Origin: an uncultured Oscillibacter sp.
Lineage (GTDB): Bacteria > Bacillota > Clostridia > Oscillospirales > Oscillospiraceae
Length of the DNA stretch: 64,000 nt
Assembly: GCA_910584075.1 (NCBI GenBank)
Contig: CAJTZI010000004.1
Span: 18,125-82,124, forward strand
Direction of reading: 5' to 3'
Part shown: one piece after another, positions 8,483 through 16,735 of the stretch
How the letters are laid out: each line of letters begins with the position of its first letter
How positions within the stretch are numbered: position 1 is the stretch's first letter
Position numbers and translations under genes: made by a program
Notes under the pieces: generated by a model
The model's database searches: none
Seen by the model: only the letters and a program-made list of their open reading frames with translations
What the model was told of the DNA's origin: nothing

Positions 8483-8684
8483 CAGAACCGCTCCTCTCGT
8501 GAATAAAAATTTCCTCAATGGGCAGACCGAAAAAATCCGAGATGGTGAAGGCCAGGTCCAACGAGGGGTTGTACCTGCCATTTTCAATGGAGCTCACCGT
8601 CTGCCGGGACACCCGGATAGCCCGGGCGAAGTCCTCCTGGTTCAGCCCCCGGGTCTTGCGCAGCTGCTCCACTCTGTTGTCCAT
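8469..8684 (-). CDS. Xre-family helix-turn-helix repressor
   Basis: A 71-residue single-domain HTH protein: LRKTRGLNQEDFARAIRVSR, then QTVSSIENGRYNPSLDLAF. It resembles the short YozG-like regulators that pair with small membrane proteins. GGAGG lies just upstream of the ATG. Two near-identical palindromes flank its own promoter, so it very probably represses itself and the downstream membrane protein. Confidence 0.88.
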   Translation of the reverse strand: MDNRVEQLRKTRGLNQEDFARAIRVSRQTVSSIENGRYNPSLDLAFTISDFFGLPIEEIFIHERSGSDEKK

Positions 8685-8706
8685 TTCATCGCCTCCTTTG
8701 AAAAAC

Positions 8707-8766
8707 GTAAAGGTACCTTTACTTCTGTTATACCACGACGGGGATGAATTGTCAAGGTTCCTTTAC
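8707..8766 (-). promoter_or_regulatory. Autoregulated promoter with two 16-bp palindromic operators
   Basis: On the minus strand, TTGACA (8755-8750) and TATAAC (8732-8727) have a 17-base spacer. A perfect palindrome GTAAAGGTACCTTTAC lies at 8707-8722, downstream of the -10, and a near-copy (GTAAAGGAACCTTGAC on the minus strand) at 8751-8766 overlaps the -35. Centre spacing is 44 bp, about four helical turns, which suits cooperative binding of two repressor dimers. Confidence 0.85.
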
Positions 8767-8790
8767 AAAAAATGATGTGGGCGGTTCCGG

Positions 8791-8826
8791 GTGGCAGGGG
8801 ACGGCCAAGGGGCCGTCCCCTGCCAC
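8791..8826. repeat. REP-like perfect hairpin
   Basis: 16-bp perfect arms GTGGCAGGGGACGGCC / GGCCGTCCCCTGCCAC with loop AAGG. It lies between two divergent promoters, where a terminator is not expected. It shares size, loop type and the GCAGGGG core with the hairpin at 37656-37691. Confidence 0.6.
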
Positions 8827-8878
8827 AGCTTGAAACGGACGGGGAGAGCGCCTCATACAGGACCTGTGCCACGCATAG

Positions 8879-8900
8879 GGGCCGCCGCCTTCGGCGGCCC
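8879..8900. repeat. Second GC-rich hairpin in divergent intergenic region
   Basis: 8-bp arms GGGCCGCC / GGCGGCCC with loop GCCTTC, 52 bp from the 8791 hairpin. The two may form a REP-type pair. Confidence 0.4.
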
Positions 8901-8943
8901 GTTCCCCCCAGCCGCGGTCCCGTTTTCCCTCTCAAAACGGCGG

Positions 8944-8995
8944 TTGTTTTTTTCCGCCGTGTGTGATATACTCCGATTTGAAAATGATTCTCAAA
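8944..8995 (+). promoter_or_regulatory. Promoter with Fur-family (probably Zur) operator
   Basis: TTGTTT (8944-8949) and TATACT (8967-8972) are separated by 17 bases. The 19-bp palindrome TTTGAAAATGATTCTCAAA (8977-8995) covers the transcription start. It has the Fur/Zur/PerR architecture (9-1-9 with one mismatch). Because the gene is a zinc-type binding lipoprotein, Zur is the most likely regulator. Confidence 0.8.
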
Positions 8996-9014
8996 TTTGA
9001 AAGAGGGACTGACA

Positions 9015-9995
9015 TTGAGACGAATCACCGTCCTGGCGCTGCTGTGCGCTTTTCTTCTGGCGGGCTGCGCCCCGGCGGGGCGGGAGCCGGGAAGGACGGA
9101 GCAGCTCCAGGTTGTAGCCGCCATCTTCCCGGCCTACGACTTCGCCCGCGCCGCCGCCGGAGACCTGGCCCAGGTGACGCTGCTGCTGCCCCCGGGGGCG
9201 GAGAGCCACTCCTACGAGCCCACCCCCGCGGACATCCTGACAGTGCGGGACTGCGACCTCTTTGTGTACCTGGGGGGCGAGTCGGACCACTGGGTGGACA
9301 CCATTCTGGACAACATCGACTTCCAGGGCCGGACGCTGCGGATGGTGGACTGCGTGGAGCTGCTGGAGGAGGAGACCCGGGAGGGAATGCAGGCATCCCC
9401 CGGCCATGATCATGAGAGCCATGAGGGCCGCGAGCATGGCCCAGGAGAGGTGGTGGGCATGGACGAGCACGTCTGGACCTCTCCCCGGAACGCCGCCGCC
9501 GTCACCCGGGCGGTGGGGGAGGTCCTGGCGGAGCTGGATGGTGCCCACGGGGAGGCCTATCGGGCCGGCGCCGGGGACTATGCCGCCAAGATCGAGGCCC
9601 TGGACAGGGAATTCGCCGCCTTTTTTGACGGCCTGGACAGCCGGACCATTGTCTTTGGGGACCGCTTTCCCCTGCGGTATTTCGCGGAGGCCTACGGTCT
9701 GGACTACTACGCCGCCTTCCCCGGCTGCGGGGCCCAGACGGAGCCATCGGCGGCTACCGTGGCCTTTCTGACAGAGAAGGTCCGGGCGGAGGGACTGGGA
9801 ACCGTGTGGTATATCGAGTTTTCCAACCACCTGGTGGCGGACAGCATCGCCGAGGCCGCCGGCGCCTCCGCAGCCATGTTCCATACCTGCCACAACGTCT
9901 CCCGGGACGACCTGGAGGCGGGGGCCACATATCTCTCCCTGATGGAGGGAAACCTGGAGACCCTGCGAGAGCGGATGACAGCATATGGGCCATAA
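9015..9995 (+). CDS. Zinc-type ABC transporter substrate-binding lipoprotein
   Basis: A 326-residue cluster A-I (ZnuA/AdcA-like) binding protein. The signal peptide ends in lipobox LLAGC. A His-rich loop (GHDHESHEGREHGPG) is present at about 130-145. Metal ligands visible are His in SHSYEP and His in DEHVWTS; the usual third His region instead reads VFGDRFPLRYF, a variant seen in clostridial relatives, so the ligand set may differ. The start is TTG at 9015 with GAGGG seven bases upstream; the TTG at 8997 abuts the operator. No permease or ATPase gene is adjacent, so it must work with distant partners. Confidence 0.85.
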   Translation: MRRITVLALLCAFLLAGCAPAGREPGRTEQLQVVAAIFPAYDFARAAAGDLAQVTLLLPPGAESHSYEPTPADILTVRDCDLFVYLGGESDHWVDTILDNIDFQGRTLRMVDCVELLEEETREGMQASPGHDHESHEGREHGPGEVVGMDEHVWTSPRNAAAVTRAVGEVLAELDGAHGEAYRAGAGDYAAKIEALDREFAAFFDGLDSRTIVFGDRFPLRYFAEAYGLDYYAAFPGCGAQTEPSAATVAFLTEKVRAEGLGTVWYIEFSNHLVADSIAEAAGASAAMFHTCHNVSRDDLEAGATYLSLMEGNLETLRERMTAYGP

Positions 9996-10025
9996 TGCTG
10001 CGTTAAGAATTTGACAAATTTTTTC

Positions 10026-10054
10026 TTGCCTGACAGAGGATTTTCCCCTATAAT
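10026..10054 (+). promoter_or_regulatory. Promoter of DUF1576 gene
   Basis: TTGCCT (10026-10031) and a consensus TATAAT (10049-10054) are separated by 17 bases, 44 bases before the GTG start. Confidence 0.7.
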
Positions 10055-10097
10055 AGAATCATGAAAAATCAATTCCTGGAAAGAGGGGAAAACCGGA

Positions 10098-11477
10098 GTG
10101 CAAAACCGCTATGAGAAGATATTTCCCGGCACCATCGCCGTCGCCGGCATTATGATTTTGCTGGGCGTCCTGCTGGACGACCCAAGAAACATCCCCATCG
10201 GACTGTACCACATCGTCACCATGCAGGACCTGCTGATTACGGACTATGTGTCCATCGGCGGTGTGGGGGCGGCGCTGGTAAACTCCGGATTGGTGATGGT
10301 ATTGTCCATCTGCCTGATCAAGCTGTCCAAGGATCCATTTAATGGCTTTACCATGGTGGAGATGGGCCTGATGGCGGGCTTTTCTCTGTTTGGAAAGAAT
10401 ATATTGAACATCTGGCCCATTATATTGGGAACCTGGCTGTACGCCCGATACCAGAAGGAGCCCTTTTCCAAGCACGCCTCCGTGGCTCTGCTGGCCACGT
10501 CTCTGGCGCCTCTGGTGAGCTATATGTCCCTGGGCAGCATCCATGCCAGCCTGCCTCTGGGCATCTTCAGCGGCGTGGTGATCGGCTTTATCCTGCCCTC
10601 TCTGTCAGCCTATACCTACAAGGTTCAAAACGGCATGAATCTCTATAACATGGGCTTTGCCTGCGGTCTGTTCGCCATGATGATCGTGCCCATCCTCACC
10701 GCCTTCGGCGACCATCCGGACTCCGCCATGTACTGGGCTACGGAGTACAACAGCACCTTTGCCATCATCCTGGGGGTGATCTGCGCCGTCTTCATTTTCA
10801 CCGGCTTCTTCGGCTCGGGAATGCCCTTCTGGGCCGTCTGGGCCGGATACCGGCGGCTGCTGTCCACCACCGGCCGGGCCCCCAGCGACTACCTCCGAAT
10901 GTTCGGCGCGGGGCCGGTGCTGGTGAACACCGGCGTCAACGGCCTGATCGGCATGGCGTATATCTTCATCGTGGGCGGCCAGCTCAACGGCCCCACCCTG
11001 GGGGGGATCTTTACCATCATGGGCTTCTCCGCCTTTGGAAAGCACGCCCGGAATGTTATTCCCGTCATGGTGGGAATTGCCCTGGGGGCCTACGGAATGC
11101 ACTACACCCCGGACTATCCGGCCCTCCAGCTGGCGGGTCTCTTTGGCACCACCCTGGCTCCCATCTCCGGCCATTTCGGCTGGCCCTTCGGCATTCTGGC
11201 CGGGTTCATTCACTCGGCCCTGGTGCTCCAGACCGGCGGCCCCGTGGCGGGGCTGAACCTCTACAACAATGGCTTTTCCGGCGGGCTGATTGCCATTGTC
11301 CTCTATCCCACCGTTACGGCCATTGTCCGTCACCGCAACCCCAGGCTGCGGGACCAGGACTATTACGACCTGTTTGAGGAGAGCGACCCCATCGACGTCT
11401 CCCGCTGGCGCACGGAGCAGGTGGCGGAGGAGCGGCAGGAGGAACCCATCGTGGAAACAGAGCCCCCCGCGGAGTGA
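10098..11477 (+). CDS. DUF1576 polytopic membrane protein
   Basis: A 459-residue integral membrane protein with about 11-12 hydrophobic segments and two internally similar halves (SLFGKNILNIWPIILGTWLY in the first, FSAFGKHARNVIPVMVGIAL in the second). The family is annotated DUF1576; a transporter role is inferred from topology only. The C-terminal 50 residues are a charged cytoplasmic tail ending in a glutamate-rich stretch. Translation starts at GTG 10098 preceded by AGAGGGG. Transcribed alone. Confidence 0.82.
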   Translation: MQNRYEKIFPGTIAVAGIMILLGVLLDDPRNIPIGLYHIVTMQDLLITDYVSIGGVGAALVNSGLVMVLSICLIKLSKDPFNGFTMVEMGLMAGFSLFGKNILNIWPIILGTWLYARYQKEPFSKHASVALLATSLAPLVSYMSLGSIHASLPLGIFSGVVIGFILPSLSAYTYKVQNGMNLYNMGFACGLFAMMIVPILTAFGDHPDSAMYWATEYNSTFAIILGVICAVFIFTGFFGSGMPFWAVWAGYRRLLSTTGRAPSDYLRMFGAGPVLVNTGVNGLIGMAYIFIVGGQLNGPTLGGIFTIMGFSAFGKHARNVIPVMVGIALGAYGMHYTPDYPALQLAGLFGTTLAPISGHFGWPFGILAGFIHSALVLQTGGPVAGLNLYNNGFSGGLIAIVLYPTVTAIVRHRNPRLRDQDYYDLFEESDPIDVSRWRTEQVAEERQEEPIVETEPPAE

Positions 11478-11489
11478 GAACGGACATGT

Positions 11490-11522
11490 GAAGCGCCCGG
11501 AGCTTTTGGCTCCGGGCGCTTC
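11490..11522. terminator. Bidirectional terminator
   Basis: Perfect 14-bp stem GAAGCGCCCGGAGC / GCTCCGGGCGCTTC with loop TTTTG, between convergent genes ending at 11477 and 11544. Confidence 0.75.
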
Positions 11523-11543
11523 GCCTATATGATGTTCAGGAGA

Positions 11544-12791
11544 TCACCGCCGGACCCACTTGCCGAAGAGCGTCTTCTTGTAGTGGAGCAGCTCCTCCTT
11601 GGCCTTGTCGAAATTTCCGGCCTTCTGGAGGTACTCCACGCCCTTGGGGATGTTCTCCTGGACGCCGCCCAGGCCCCGCGCGTGGATATAGCCCCGCATA
11701 TAGTCCGCCTCTTTGTTCTGCCAGTCCACCTGGTTCAGGAATTGGAGGGCTTTGACGTAGTCCTGGGGGGTGCCAAGACCGTAGAAGCAGCACTTGGCCA
11801 GGTAGAACACGCCCCAGGTGCTGCCTTTCTTGTCGTGGGCCACAGAGAGGTAGTGGAAGGCCTTGGCGTAATCCTGGGGCACGCCCGTGCCCTGGAAATA
11901 GGCCCGGCCCAGGTAGTTGTTGGCCCCCATGTGGACGGGGTCCCGGGCCAGCTCTTTTTCATAGCAGGCCGCCGCGTAGGCCGCGTCCTTCTCCGTGCCC
12001 TTACCCGCCTCATACAGGTAGCCCACCTCAAACCAGTCGCCGGGGTTGCCGCCCTCGGCGGCCTCGGTGTACCAGTGGAGGGCCTCCTCGTACCGCTCGG
12101 CCTTTTTCAGCTCGTCGGCATAGATGGATTGGTGGAGGGGGTGGCCATACTCCGCGCCGGTCTTCCACAGGTCCCTGGCCTTCTCCGGCTGAGGGTCGAT
12201 GATGTCCTCGTCGCCCTTGGTGTAGTACTGGTTGAGGTTGTTGGCGGCGAAGTAGATGCCGCCCCGGAAGGCCTTCCAGAACCAGTCCTCGCACTTGGAG
12301 ATGTTCTCTTTGAGATAGGCCTTGAACTCTGCCTGGCTGGCGAAGGAGTCCTTCCCCTTGTTCTGGATGCGGAGGAAGTCCCACCAAAAATAGGAGTTGC
12401 CCACCACGTACTGGCTGAAGGCGTCGCCTCCCTCCGCCAGCTCCACCGCCTGGTCAAAGGCCTGCTGGAGGCTCTCGAAGGGCATCTTCTTCTGCACCGA
12501 CGGGGTCAGCTCCCCGCTGCGCAGGGCCACCAGCACCCCCAGGGCGCTGCCCTGCTCTACGGACTTGTGGAGGAGCTTGGTGGCCCGCTGGTCGTCCTCC
12601 GGAAAGCCGTGGCCCCGCCACACGTACTGATAGCCGCAATAGCACCGAGCCAGCACACAGCTGGCGTCGCCGTCTCCGGCGGCGGAGGCCTTTTCCAGCA
12701 GGGCGAAAGCCTCCTTTCCCCGGCCCGTCCGCTCGTTGTAGTAGATGTCCTGGAGGGCCTGCTTTACCTCATTGCTCAAAACCGCTGCCAT
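11544..12791 (-). CDS. Sel1-like repeat protein
   Basis: A 415-residue helical repeat protein. Sel1/TPR units are visible, for example ALHWYTEAAEGGNPGDWFEV, AGKGTEKDAAYAAACYEKEL, GTGVPQDYAKAFHYLSVA and GLGTPQDYVKALQFLNQV. No signal peptide is present, so it is probably a cytoplasmic scaffold for protein-protein contacts. It starts 30 bases after the membrane protein encoded upstream and is probably co-transcribed with it, suggesting the two proteins interact. Confidence 0.85.
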   Translation of the reverse strand: MAAVLSNEVKQALQDIYYNERTGRGKEAFALLEKASAAGDGDASCVLARCYCGYQYVWRGHGFPEDDQRATKLLHKSVEQGSALGVLVALRSGELTPSVQKKMPFESLQQAFDQAVELAEGGDAFSQYVVGNSYFWWDFLRIQNKGKDSFASQAEFKAYLKENISKCEDWFWKAFRGGIYFAANNLNQYYTKGDEDIIDPQPEKARDLWKTGAEYGHPLHQSIYADELKKAERYEEALHWYTEAAEGGNPGDWFEVGYLYEAGKGTEKDAAYAAACYEKELARDPVHMGANNYLGRAYFQGTGVPQDYAKAFHYLSVAHDKKGSTWGVFYLAKCCFYGLGTPQDYVKALQFLNQVDWQNKEADYMRGYIHARGLGGVQENIPKGVEYLQKAGNFDKAKEELLHYKKTLFGKWVRR

Positions 12792-12821
12792 GATTAGAAC
12801 GCTCCTTTTCTTATTGAGTCT

Positions 12822-14429
12822 CTATTTTGCTTTTTTGACCCGCTTCCAGTCCCCGCCTCCCGGCAGATACCGGCCACGGGGATAACCCGTCAGCCACGCC
12901 GCCGCCTCCCGGGGCGGCATTTTGGTGATGTAGAATTCCAGCTCCGGTCCGCCGGGTCTGGCGGCCTCCACGGTGCACCGGGCGTCGGACCGGTCCCCCG
13001 CCGTCACCCGAATCCGCAGGAATCCCTCCGGGTGGGTCAGGTCCACCAGCTGGTACGTGCCGTCCATGATGCCCTCCGCCGCCACCTGGATGTCCTCTCT
13101 GGTAAAGTTGACGTGGTTCTCAGCGGCGCCGCTGGCATAGACCAGAGACAGCCTCCCGTGGGACTGCCGGGGCTGGGGCGTGGGTCCTCCGGAGCCCTGG
13201 TACAGCCGCCGCAGGTCCCAGTCCGCAAGATCCGGGGCCTCCCGGCGGAGCCAGGCCGTCAGCACGGCCAGGGCCTCCCGGCGGTCCATGGACCTGGCCA
13301 GGGCCAGGTGCTCCTCCCTGGGGGCCAGCTCCAGAAGGAGCAGAACCTTGCCGTCCTCCTGGACGAGGCAGTTCAGAGAGCGGAGGGTCCGGCCCTGGGT
13401 CTCCAGGGGACGGGTGGGCGTCAGCTCAAAGCCGGACTCCGCACCGTCCGGACAGCGCTCCAGCAGCTCCTCCACCAGGGAGGCGGTCAATCGGGAGGTC
13501 ACCTCTCCGTCCCGCCGCCGCAGGATCATGTCCTGGGGGCCGCCGCTGAGAACCTCCCGCTGAGCCGCTGCAGAGGCCCCCAGGGCCTGCCGCTGGCGGA
13601 AGTCCCGCTCAAAGTCCTCCCGGGCGCTCTCGTCCATGGTCCAGAAGTCCAAGTTCTGGCCGTTGTTGCCCCAAGCGGCCTCCGGCACTTGCAGGCGGAG
13701 ATACTCCGCGGCGGCCTGGAGGTCCGCGAGGCTGTTGAAGCTGGTGACGCTCCGCTGCCAGCGGTCGTCTACGAGCACCAGCTCCATGTCCCGGCGGGTG
13801 CGGACGCCGGTCTGGGTGCGGTGCTGGTGGATCTCGTTGACCACGAAGATGCCCCGGATGCGGTCAATGCGGTTTACGCTGTCCCCCAGGACCCACTCCC
13901 GGCCCACGCCCACGGGGCCGAACCACCGGCCGTTCTCTCGGAGGTCGCCGTCCACCATGGCGAAGAGCTCCTCCACCGGCGGGGCCTCCTCCGGGTAGGG
14001 CAGCTGGCTGCGGATGGATTTTGCCAGGGCGCTTTTGGCCGGGAAGAAGGCGTCCCGGATGGCGGCATAGGCCAGATAGAGCCCGCCGGTTACCAGCAGG
14101 GGGCCGCCGATGGCGCAGAAGGCCAGGGTGGCATAGTCCCCGGTTTCCCAATAGGTCCGGTCCTGCCGCAGGCCCACGGGCAGCATGTACAGCAGCGCGC
14201 CGCCTGCCGCCAGCACCAGCAGCGCCCAGATCAGCCAGGTGAGGCGCTTCCGGGTGCGGCTGAGACAAAAGCCCTCCGACTGGCCGTGGGGATTGTTTTT
14301 CCGCTGGAGTCCCATCAACACCAGGATGACGGGGATGGCCAGCAGGCGCAGCGTCACGGCCAGCAGCACGTAGACCACCGCGTTCCAGGGCCAGCGCAGA
14401 AAGCCGCCTTTGTTCTCCTTGGATGCCAT
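12822..14429 (-). CDS. Membrane-anchored protein of unknown function
   Basis: A 535-residue protein. Two hydrophobic segments near the N terminus (about 14-42 and 60-80) and a third pair (about 100-130) anchor a cytoplasmic region of about 400 residues with no motif I recognise. That region has two PH-like or beta-rich stretches (IRGIFVVNEIHQHRTQTG; LSLVYASGAAENHVNFTRED). The start at 14429 follows GGAGGAGG and fits the promoter at 14476-14504; the longer frame from 14516 begins upstream of that promoter. Operon partner is the Sel1 protein downstream. Confidence 0.7.
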   Translation of the reverse strand: MASKENKGGFLRWPWNAVVYVLLAVTLRLLAIPVILVLMGLQRKNNPHGQSEGFCLSRTRKRLTWLIWALLVLAAGGALLYMLPVGLRQDRTYWETGDYATLAFCAIGGPLLVTGGLYLAYAAIRDAFFPAKSALAKSIRSQLPYPEEAPPVEELFAMVDGDLRENGRWFGPVGVGREWVLGDSVNRIDRIRGIFVVNEIHQHRTQTGVRTRRDMELVLVDDRWQRSVTSFNSLADLQAAAEYLRLQVPEAAWGNNGQNLDFWTMDESAREDFERDFRQRQALGASAAAQREVLSGGPQDMILRRRDGEVTSRLTASLVEELLERCPDGAESGFELTPTRPLETQGRTLRSLNCLVQEDGKVLLLLELAPREEHLALARSMDRREALAVLTAWLRREAPDLADWDLRRLYQGSGGPTPQPRQSHGRLSLVYASGAAENHVNFTREDIQVAAEGIMDGTYQLVDLTHPEGFLRIRVTAGDRSDARCTVEAARPGGPELEFYITKMPPREAAAWLTGYPRGRYLPGGGDWKRVKKAK

Positions 14430-14475
14430 GTCTGCCTCCTCCTCCGCCCCGGAGAGGGCGGAATCTGATGGGTCA

Positions 14476-14504
14476 ATTTTACCAGCGGAGGGGGCGTTTG
14501 TCCA
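14476..14504 (-). promoter_or_regulatory. Promoter of membrane protein/Sel1 operon
   Basis: Minus-strand TGGACA (14504-14499) and TAAAAT (14481-14476), 17-base spacer. It supports the start codon at 14429. Confidence 0.55.
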
Positions 14505-14596
14505 GTCCGGCGGCATGATTTCTCAGAGTGTTTCCCAAAACACGGAGGAATGTTCAGCGGTTTGGAAGCGGCGCGGTGGCTGAGCTCTATATATGC

Positions 14597-14631
14597 AAAC
14601 CGCCCCGGAGAGAAACTCTCCGGGGCGGTTT
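14597..14631 (-). terminator. Terminator of uracil permease gene
   Basis: Perfect 16-bp stem AAACCGCCCCGGAGAG / CTCTCCGGGGCGGTTT with a three-base loop, 29 bases beyond the permease stop codon. Confidence 0.75.
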
Positions 14632-14659
14632 CGCCGGAAGCAATCGCTGGCGCGGGAGA

Positions 14660-16030
14660 TCAATACCGCCCCAGGGAGGCGGCGGTGTCCGCGCCCTCGC
14701 TCTGGCCGAACTGGAAGTCGTTGCCGGGAAGGACGGCGTTGAGGACGATGCCGGCAATGGCCGCGATGGCAAGGCTGGTGAGGGTGATGGACACGCCCCC
14801 CAGGGCGAAGGTCAGTCCGCCGGTGAAGCCCAGGCCGCACACCAGAATCACCGCCGCGATGATCAGATTCCGGGAATTGGTGAAATCCACCCGGTTTTCC
14901 ACCACGTTCCGCACGCCGATGGCGGAGATCATGCCGTAGAGGATGAAGCTGACGCCGCCCACAATGGCCGCGGGCATGGTGTTCACCAGCACGGCAAAGG
15001 CGGGGGAGAAGGAGAGGACGATGGCGTAGACCGCCGCCAGCCGGATCACCTTGGGATCGTACACCCGGGAGAGAACCAGTACGCCGGTATTCTCGCCGTA
15101 GGTAGTATTGGCGGGGCCGCCGAAGACGGCGGAGAGGGATGTGGCAACGCCGTCGCCGATGAGGGTGCGGTGGAGACCCGGCTCCTCGATGAAGTTCTCG
15201 CCCACGGTGGCGGAGATGGCAGACATATCGCCGATGTGCTCCATCATGGAGGCGATGGCAATGGGGGCCATGACCAGGATGGCGGAGAGGTCAAACTTGG
15301 CGATGCTTCCGCCGAAGTCCGTGATAAAGGGCTGGAAGCCCAGAATGGGGGTCTGCCCGCCGGTGATGCCTGCAATGTCCAGGGCGGAGAAGTCCACCTT
15401 GCCGGCCAGCAGCGCCACCAGGTAGGAGCCCACCACGCCCAGGAGGATGGGGATGATCTTGATCATGCCCCTGCCCCAGATGTTGGCGGCGATGATGATG
15501 GCCATGGCCACCAGGGCCAGCCACCAGCAGGTGGAGGCATTGTTTACGGCGGAGGGGGCCAGGTTCAGTCCGATCAGGATGATGATGGGCCCGGTGACCA
15601 CCGGGGGCAGGAAGTGCATCACCTTGTGGACGCCCACGGCCTTGATGATCAGGGCCAGAATCACGTACAGAAGGCCCGCCACCACGATGCCGCCGCAGGC
15701 GTACTGGAGCTTTGCGGCGGGGGCCATGCCGGCGTAGATGCCGCTGTCCAGCCCCGCCACGGCGGCGAAGCCCCCCAGGAAGGCAAAGGAGGAACCCAGG
15801 AAGGCGGGGACTTTCATCCGGGTGCAGACGTGGAAGAACAGTGTGCCGATGCCGGCGAAAAACAGGGTGGTCTGAATGGACAGGGGCAGGCCGTAGGAGT
15901 TTACCAGGATGGGCACCAGGACCGTGGCGCCGAACATGGCGAACATGTGCTGGAGGCCCAGGATGAGCATCTTGGGCACACCCAGCGTGCGGGCGTCCCG
16001 GATGGGGGCGGTGCTGTTGGTCTCTTTCAT
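14660..16030 (-). CDS. uraA: Uracil permease, NCS2 family
   Basis: A 456-residue nucleobase:cation symporter-2 protein with about 14 membrane segments in the 7+7 inverted fold. Diagnostic stretches are LGLQHMFAMFGATVLVPILV at the N terminus, MEHIGDMSAISATVGENF, and NTTYGENTGVLVLSRVYDP, which match uracil-type members (TTYGEN) rather than purine-type (QNxG). It imports uracil with protons. The ATG at 16030 has GAGAGGAGAG upstream. Expression is probably controlled by the leader peptide and terminator immediately upstream. Confidence 0.88.
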   Translation of the reverse strand: MKETNSTAPIRDARTLGVPKMLILGLQHMFAMFGATVLVPILVNSYGLPLSIQTTLFFAGIGTLFFHVCTRMKVPAFLGSSFAFLGGFAAVAGLDSGIYAGMAPAAKLQYACGGIVVAGLLYVILALIIKAVGVHKVMHFLPPVVTGPIIILIGLNLAPSAVNNASTCWWLALVAMAIIIAANIWGRGMIKIIPILLGVVGSYLVALLAGKVDFSALDIAGITGGQTPILGFQPFITDFGGSIAKFDLSAILVMAPIAIASMMEHIGDMSAISATVGENFIEEPGLHRTLIGDGVATSLSAVFGGPANTTYGENTGVLVLSRVYDPKVIRLAAVYAIVLSFSPAFAVLVNTMPAAIVGGVSFILYGMISAIGVRNVVENRVDFTNSRNLIIAAVILVCGLGFTGGLTFALGGVSITLTSLAIAAIAGIVLNAVLPGNDFQFGQSEGADTAASLGRY

Positions 16031-16068
16031 AGATTCTCTCCTCTCGTTTGTTCCGCTGATTTTGGTGC

Positions 16069-16094
16069 AAAAAAATACCGGCTCCAAAGCCGGT
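16069..16094 (-). terminator. Attenuator hairpin in uracil permease leader
   Basis: Minus-strand perfect 7-bp stem ACCGGCT / AGCCGGT (16094-16077), loop TTGG, followed by ATTTTTTT (16076-16069): an intrinsic terminator 38 bases before the permease start. The first stem base is the last base of the leader-peptide stop codon, so a ribosome finishing the leader would block stem formation. Confidence 0.8.
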
Positions 16095-16162
16095 CAGAAA
16101 AGGGAAACGCCAAAAATGGAGAGAAGAGAAACCGCCGCCGTGTTTTTCACTGCTTTCAGCAT
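16094..16162 (-). CDS. Leader peptide of uracil permease attenuator
   Basis: A 22-residue frame with a strong ribosome site (GAGGAGGGG, seven bases before ATG 16162). The peptide starts MLKAVKNTAAV and ends SIFGVSLF. The mRNA of its second half is very U-rich (runs of U and C from 16131 to 16097), and the stop codon abuts the attenuator stem. This matches the UTP-sensing layout known for E. coli pyrBI: slow polymerase at U tracts when UTP is low lets the ribosome catch up and prevent termination. Confidence 0.7.
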   Translation of the reverse strand: MLKAVKNTAAVSLLSIFGVSLF

Positions 16163-16191
16163 GGAATCCCCTCCTCTTCATCATTTTTATC

Positions 16192-16220
16192 ATTATACAA
16201 AAAATAATACTCCATAGCAA
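16192..16220 (-). promoter_or_regulatory. Promoter of uracil permease leader transcript
   Basis: TTGCTA (16220-16215) and consensus TATAAT (16197-16192) with a 17-base spacer, placing the transcript start about 25 bases upstream of the leader peptide. Confidence 0.75.
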
Positions 16221-16264
16221 GTCCGTTTTCCCACGAAGCGGGAAGAAAAAATCTCCCGTAAATT

Positions 16265-16296
16265 GTAAAAAATGACAGAGGCTACCCTCTGTCATT
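16265..16296 (-). terminator. Terminator of Nudix/DUF3783/DUF523 operon
   Basis: Stem AATGACAGAGG / CCTCTGTCATT (16271-16296) followed on the minus strand by TTTTTTAC. The stem overlaps the DUF523 stop codon. Confidence 0.8.
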
Positions 16297-16735
16297 TCAG
16301 CAGTTCCGCAATTTGGGACTCTCCGTACACCGGCACGCCGCTGTCCAGCAGCAGTGACGCCGTCACGCCGTCCCCGGCGGTGAGACGGCCGGAAAAGGTT
16401 CCGTCGTAGATCTCACCGCAGCCGCAGGAGGGGCTCCGCTCTTTCAGAACGGCGGCCTCGCAGCCAAGGACCCGGCACAGCCGCAGGGCCTCCTCCGCTC
16501 CCCGGCGGTACTGCTCCGTCACGCCGGCCCCCGCTCCGGTCACCACCCGGTCCCCCCGCCGCTCCGCCGGGGGGCGGGGCGTGGGCAGTCCTCCCAGCTG
16601 CTCCGGGCAGACGGGCACCAGCTCATGGGCCTCCGCCAGGGCCCCTGCCAGGGGATGCTCCTTCGACGCGCCGTCATACCGGCAGCGGGCGCCCAGAAGG
16701 CACGCGGATACCAGCAGCTTCACGGCCCGCCTCAC
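16292..16735 (-). CDS. DUF523 family protein
   Basis: A 147-residue protein with the DUF523 signatures LLVSACLLGARCRYDG at the N terminus and LKERSPSCGCGEIYDG in the second half; conserved cysteines suggest a metal or redox site. Biochemical role unknown. Overlaps DUF3783 by four bases (ATGA) and ends the operon. Confidence 0.88.
   Translation of the reverse strand: MRRAVKLLVSACLLGARCRYDGASKEHPLAGALAEAHELVPVCPEQLGGLPTPRPPAERRGDRVVTGAGAGVTEQYRRGAEEALRLCRVLGCEAAVLKERSPSCGCGEIYDGTFSGRLTAGDGVTASLLLDSGVPVYGESQIAELLK

Noticed and set aside
14528..16207. A 559-codon plus-strand frame opposite uraA
   Set aside because: Shadow frame; the minus strand has the permease, leader peptide, promoter and terminator.
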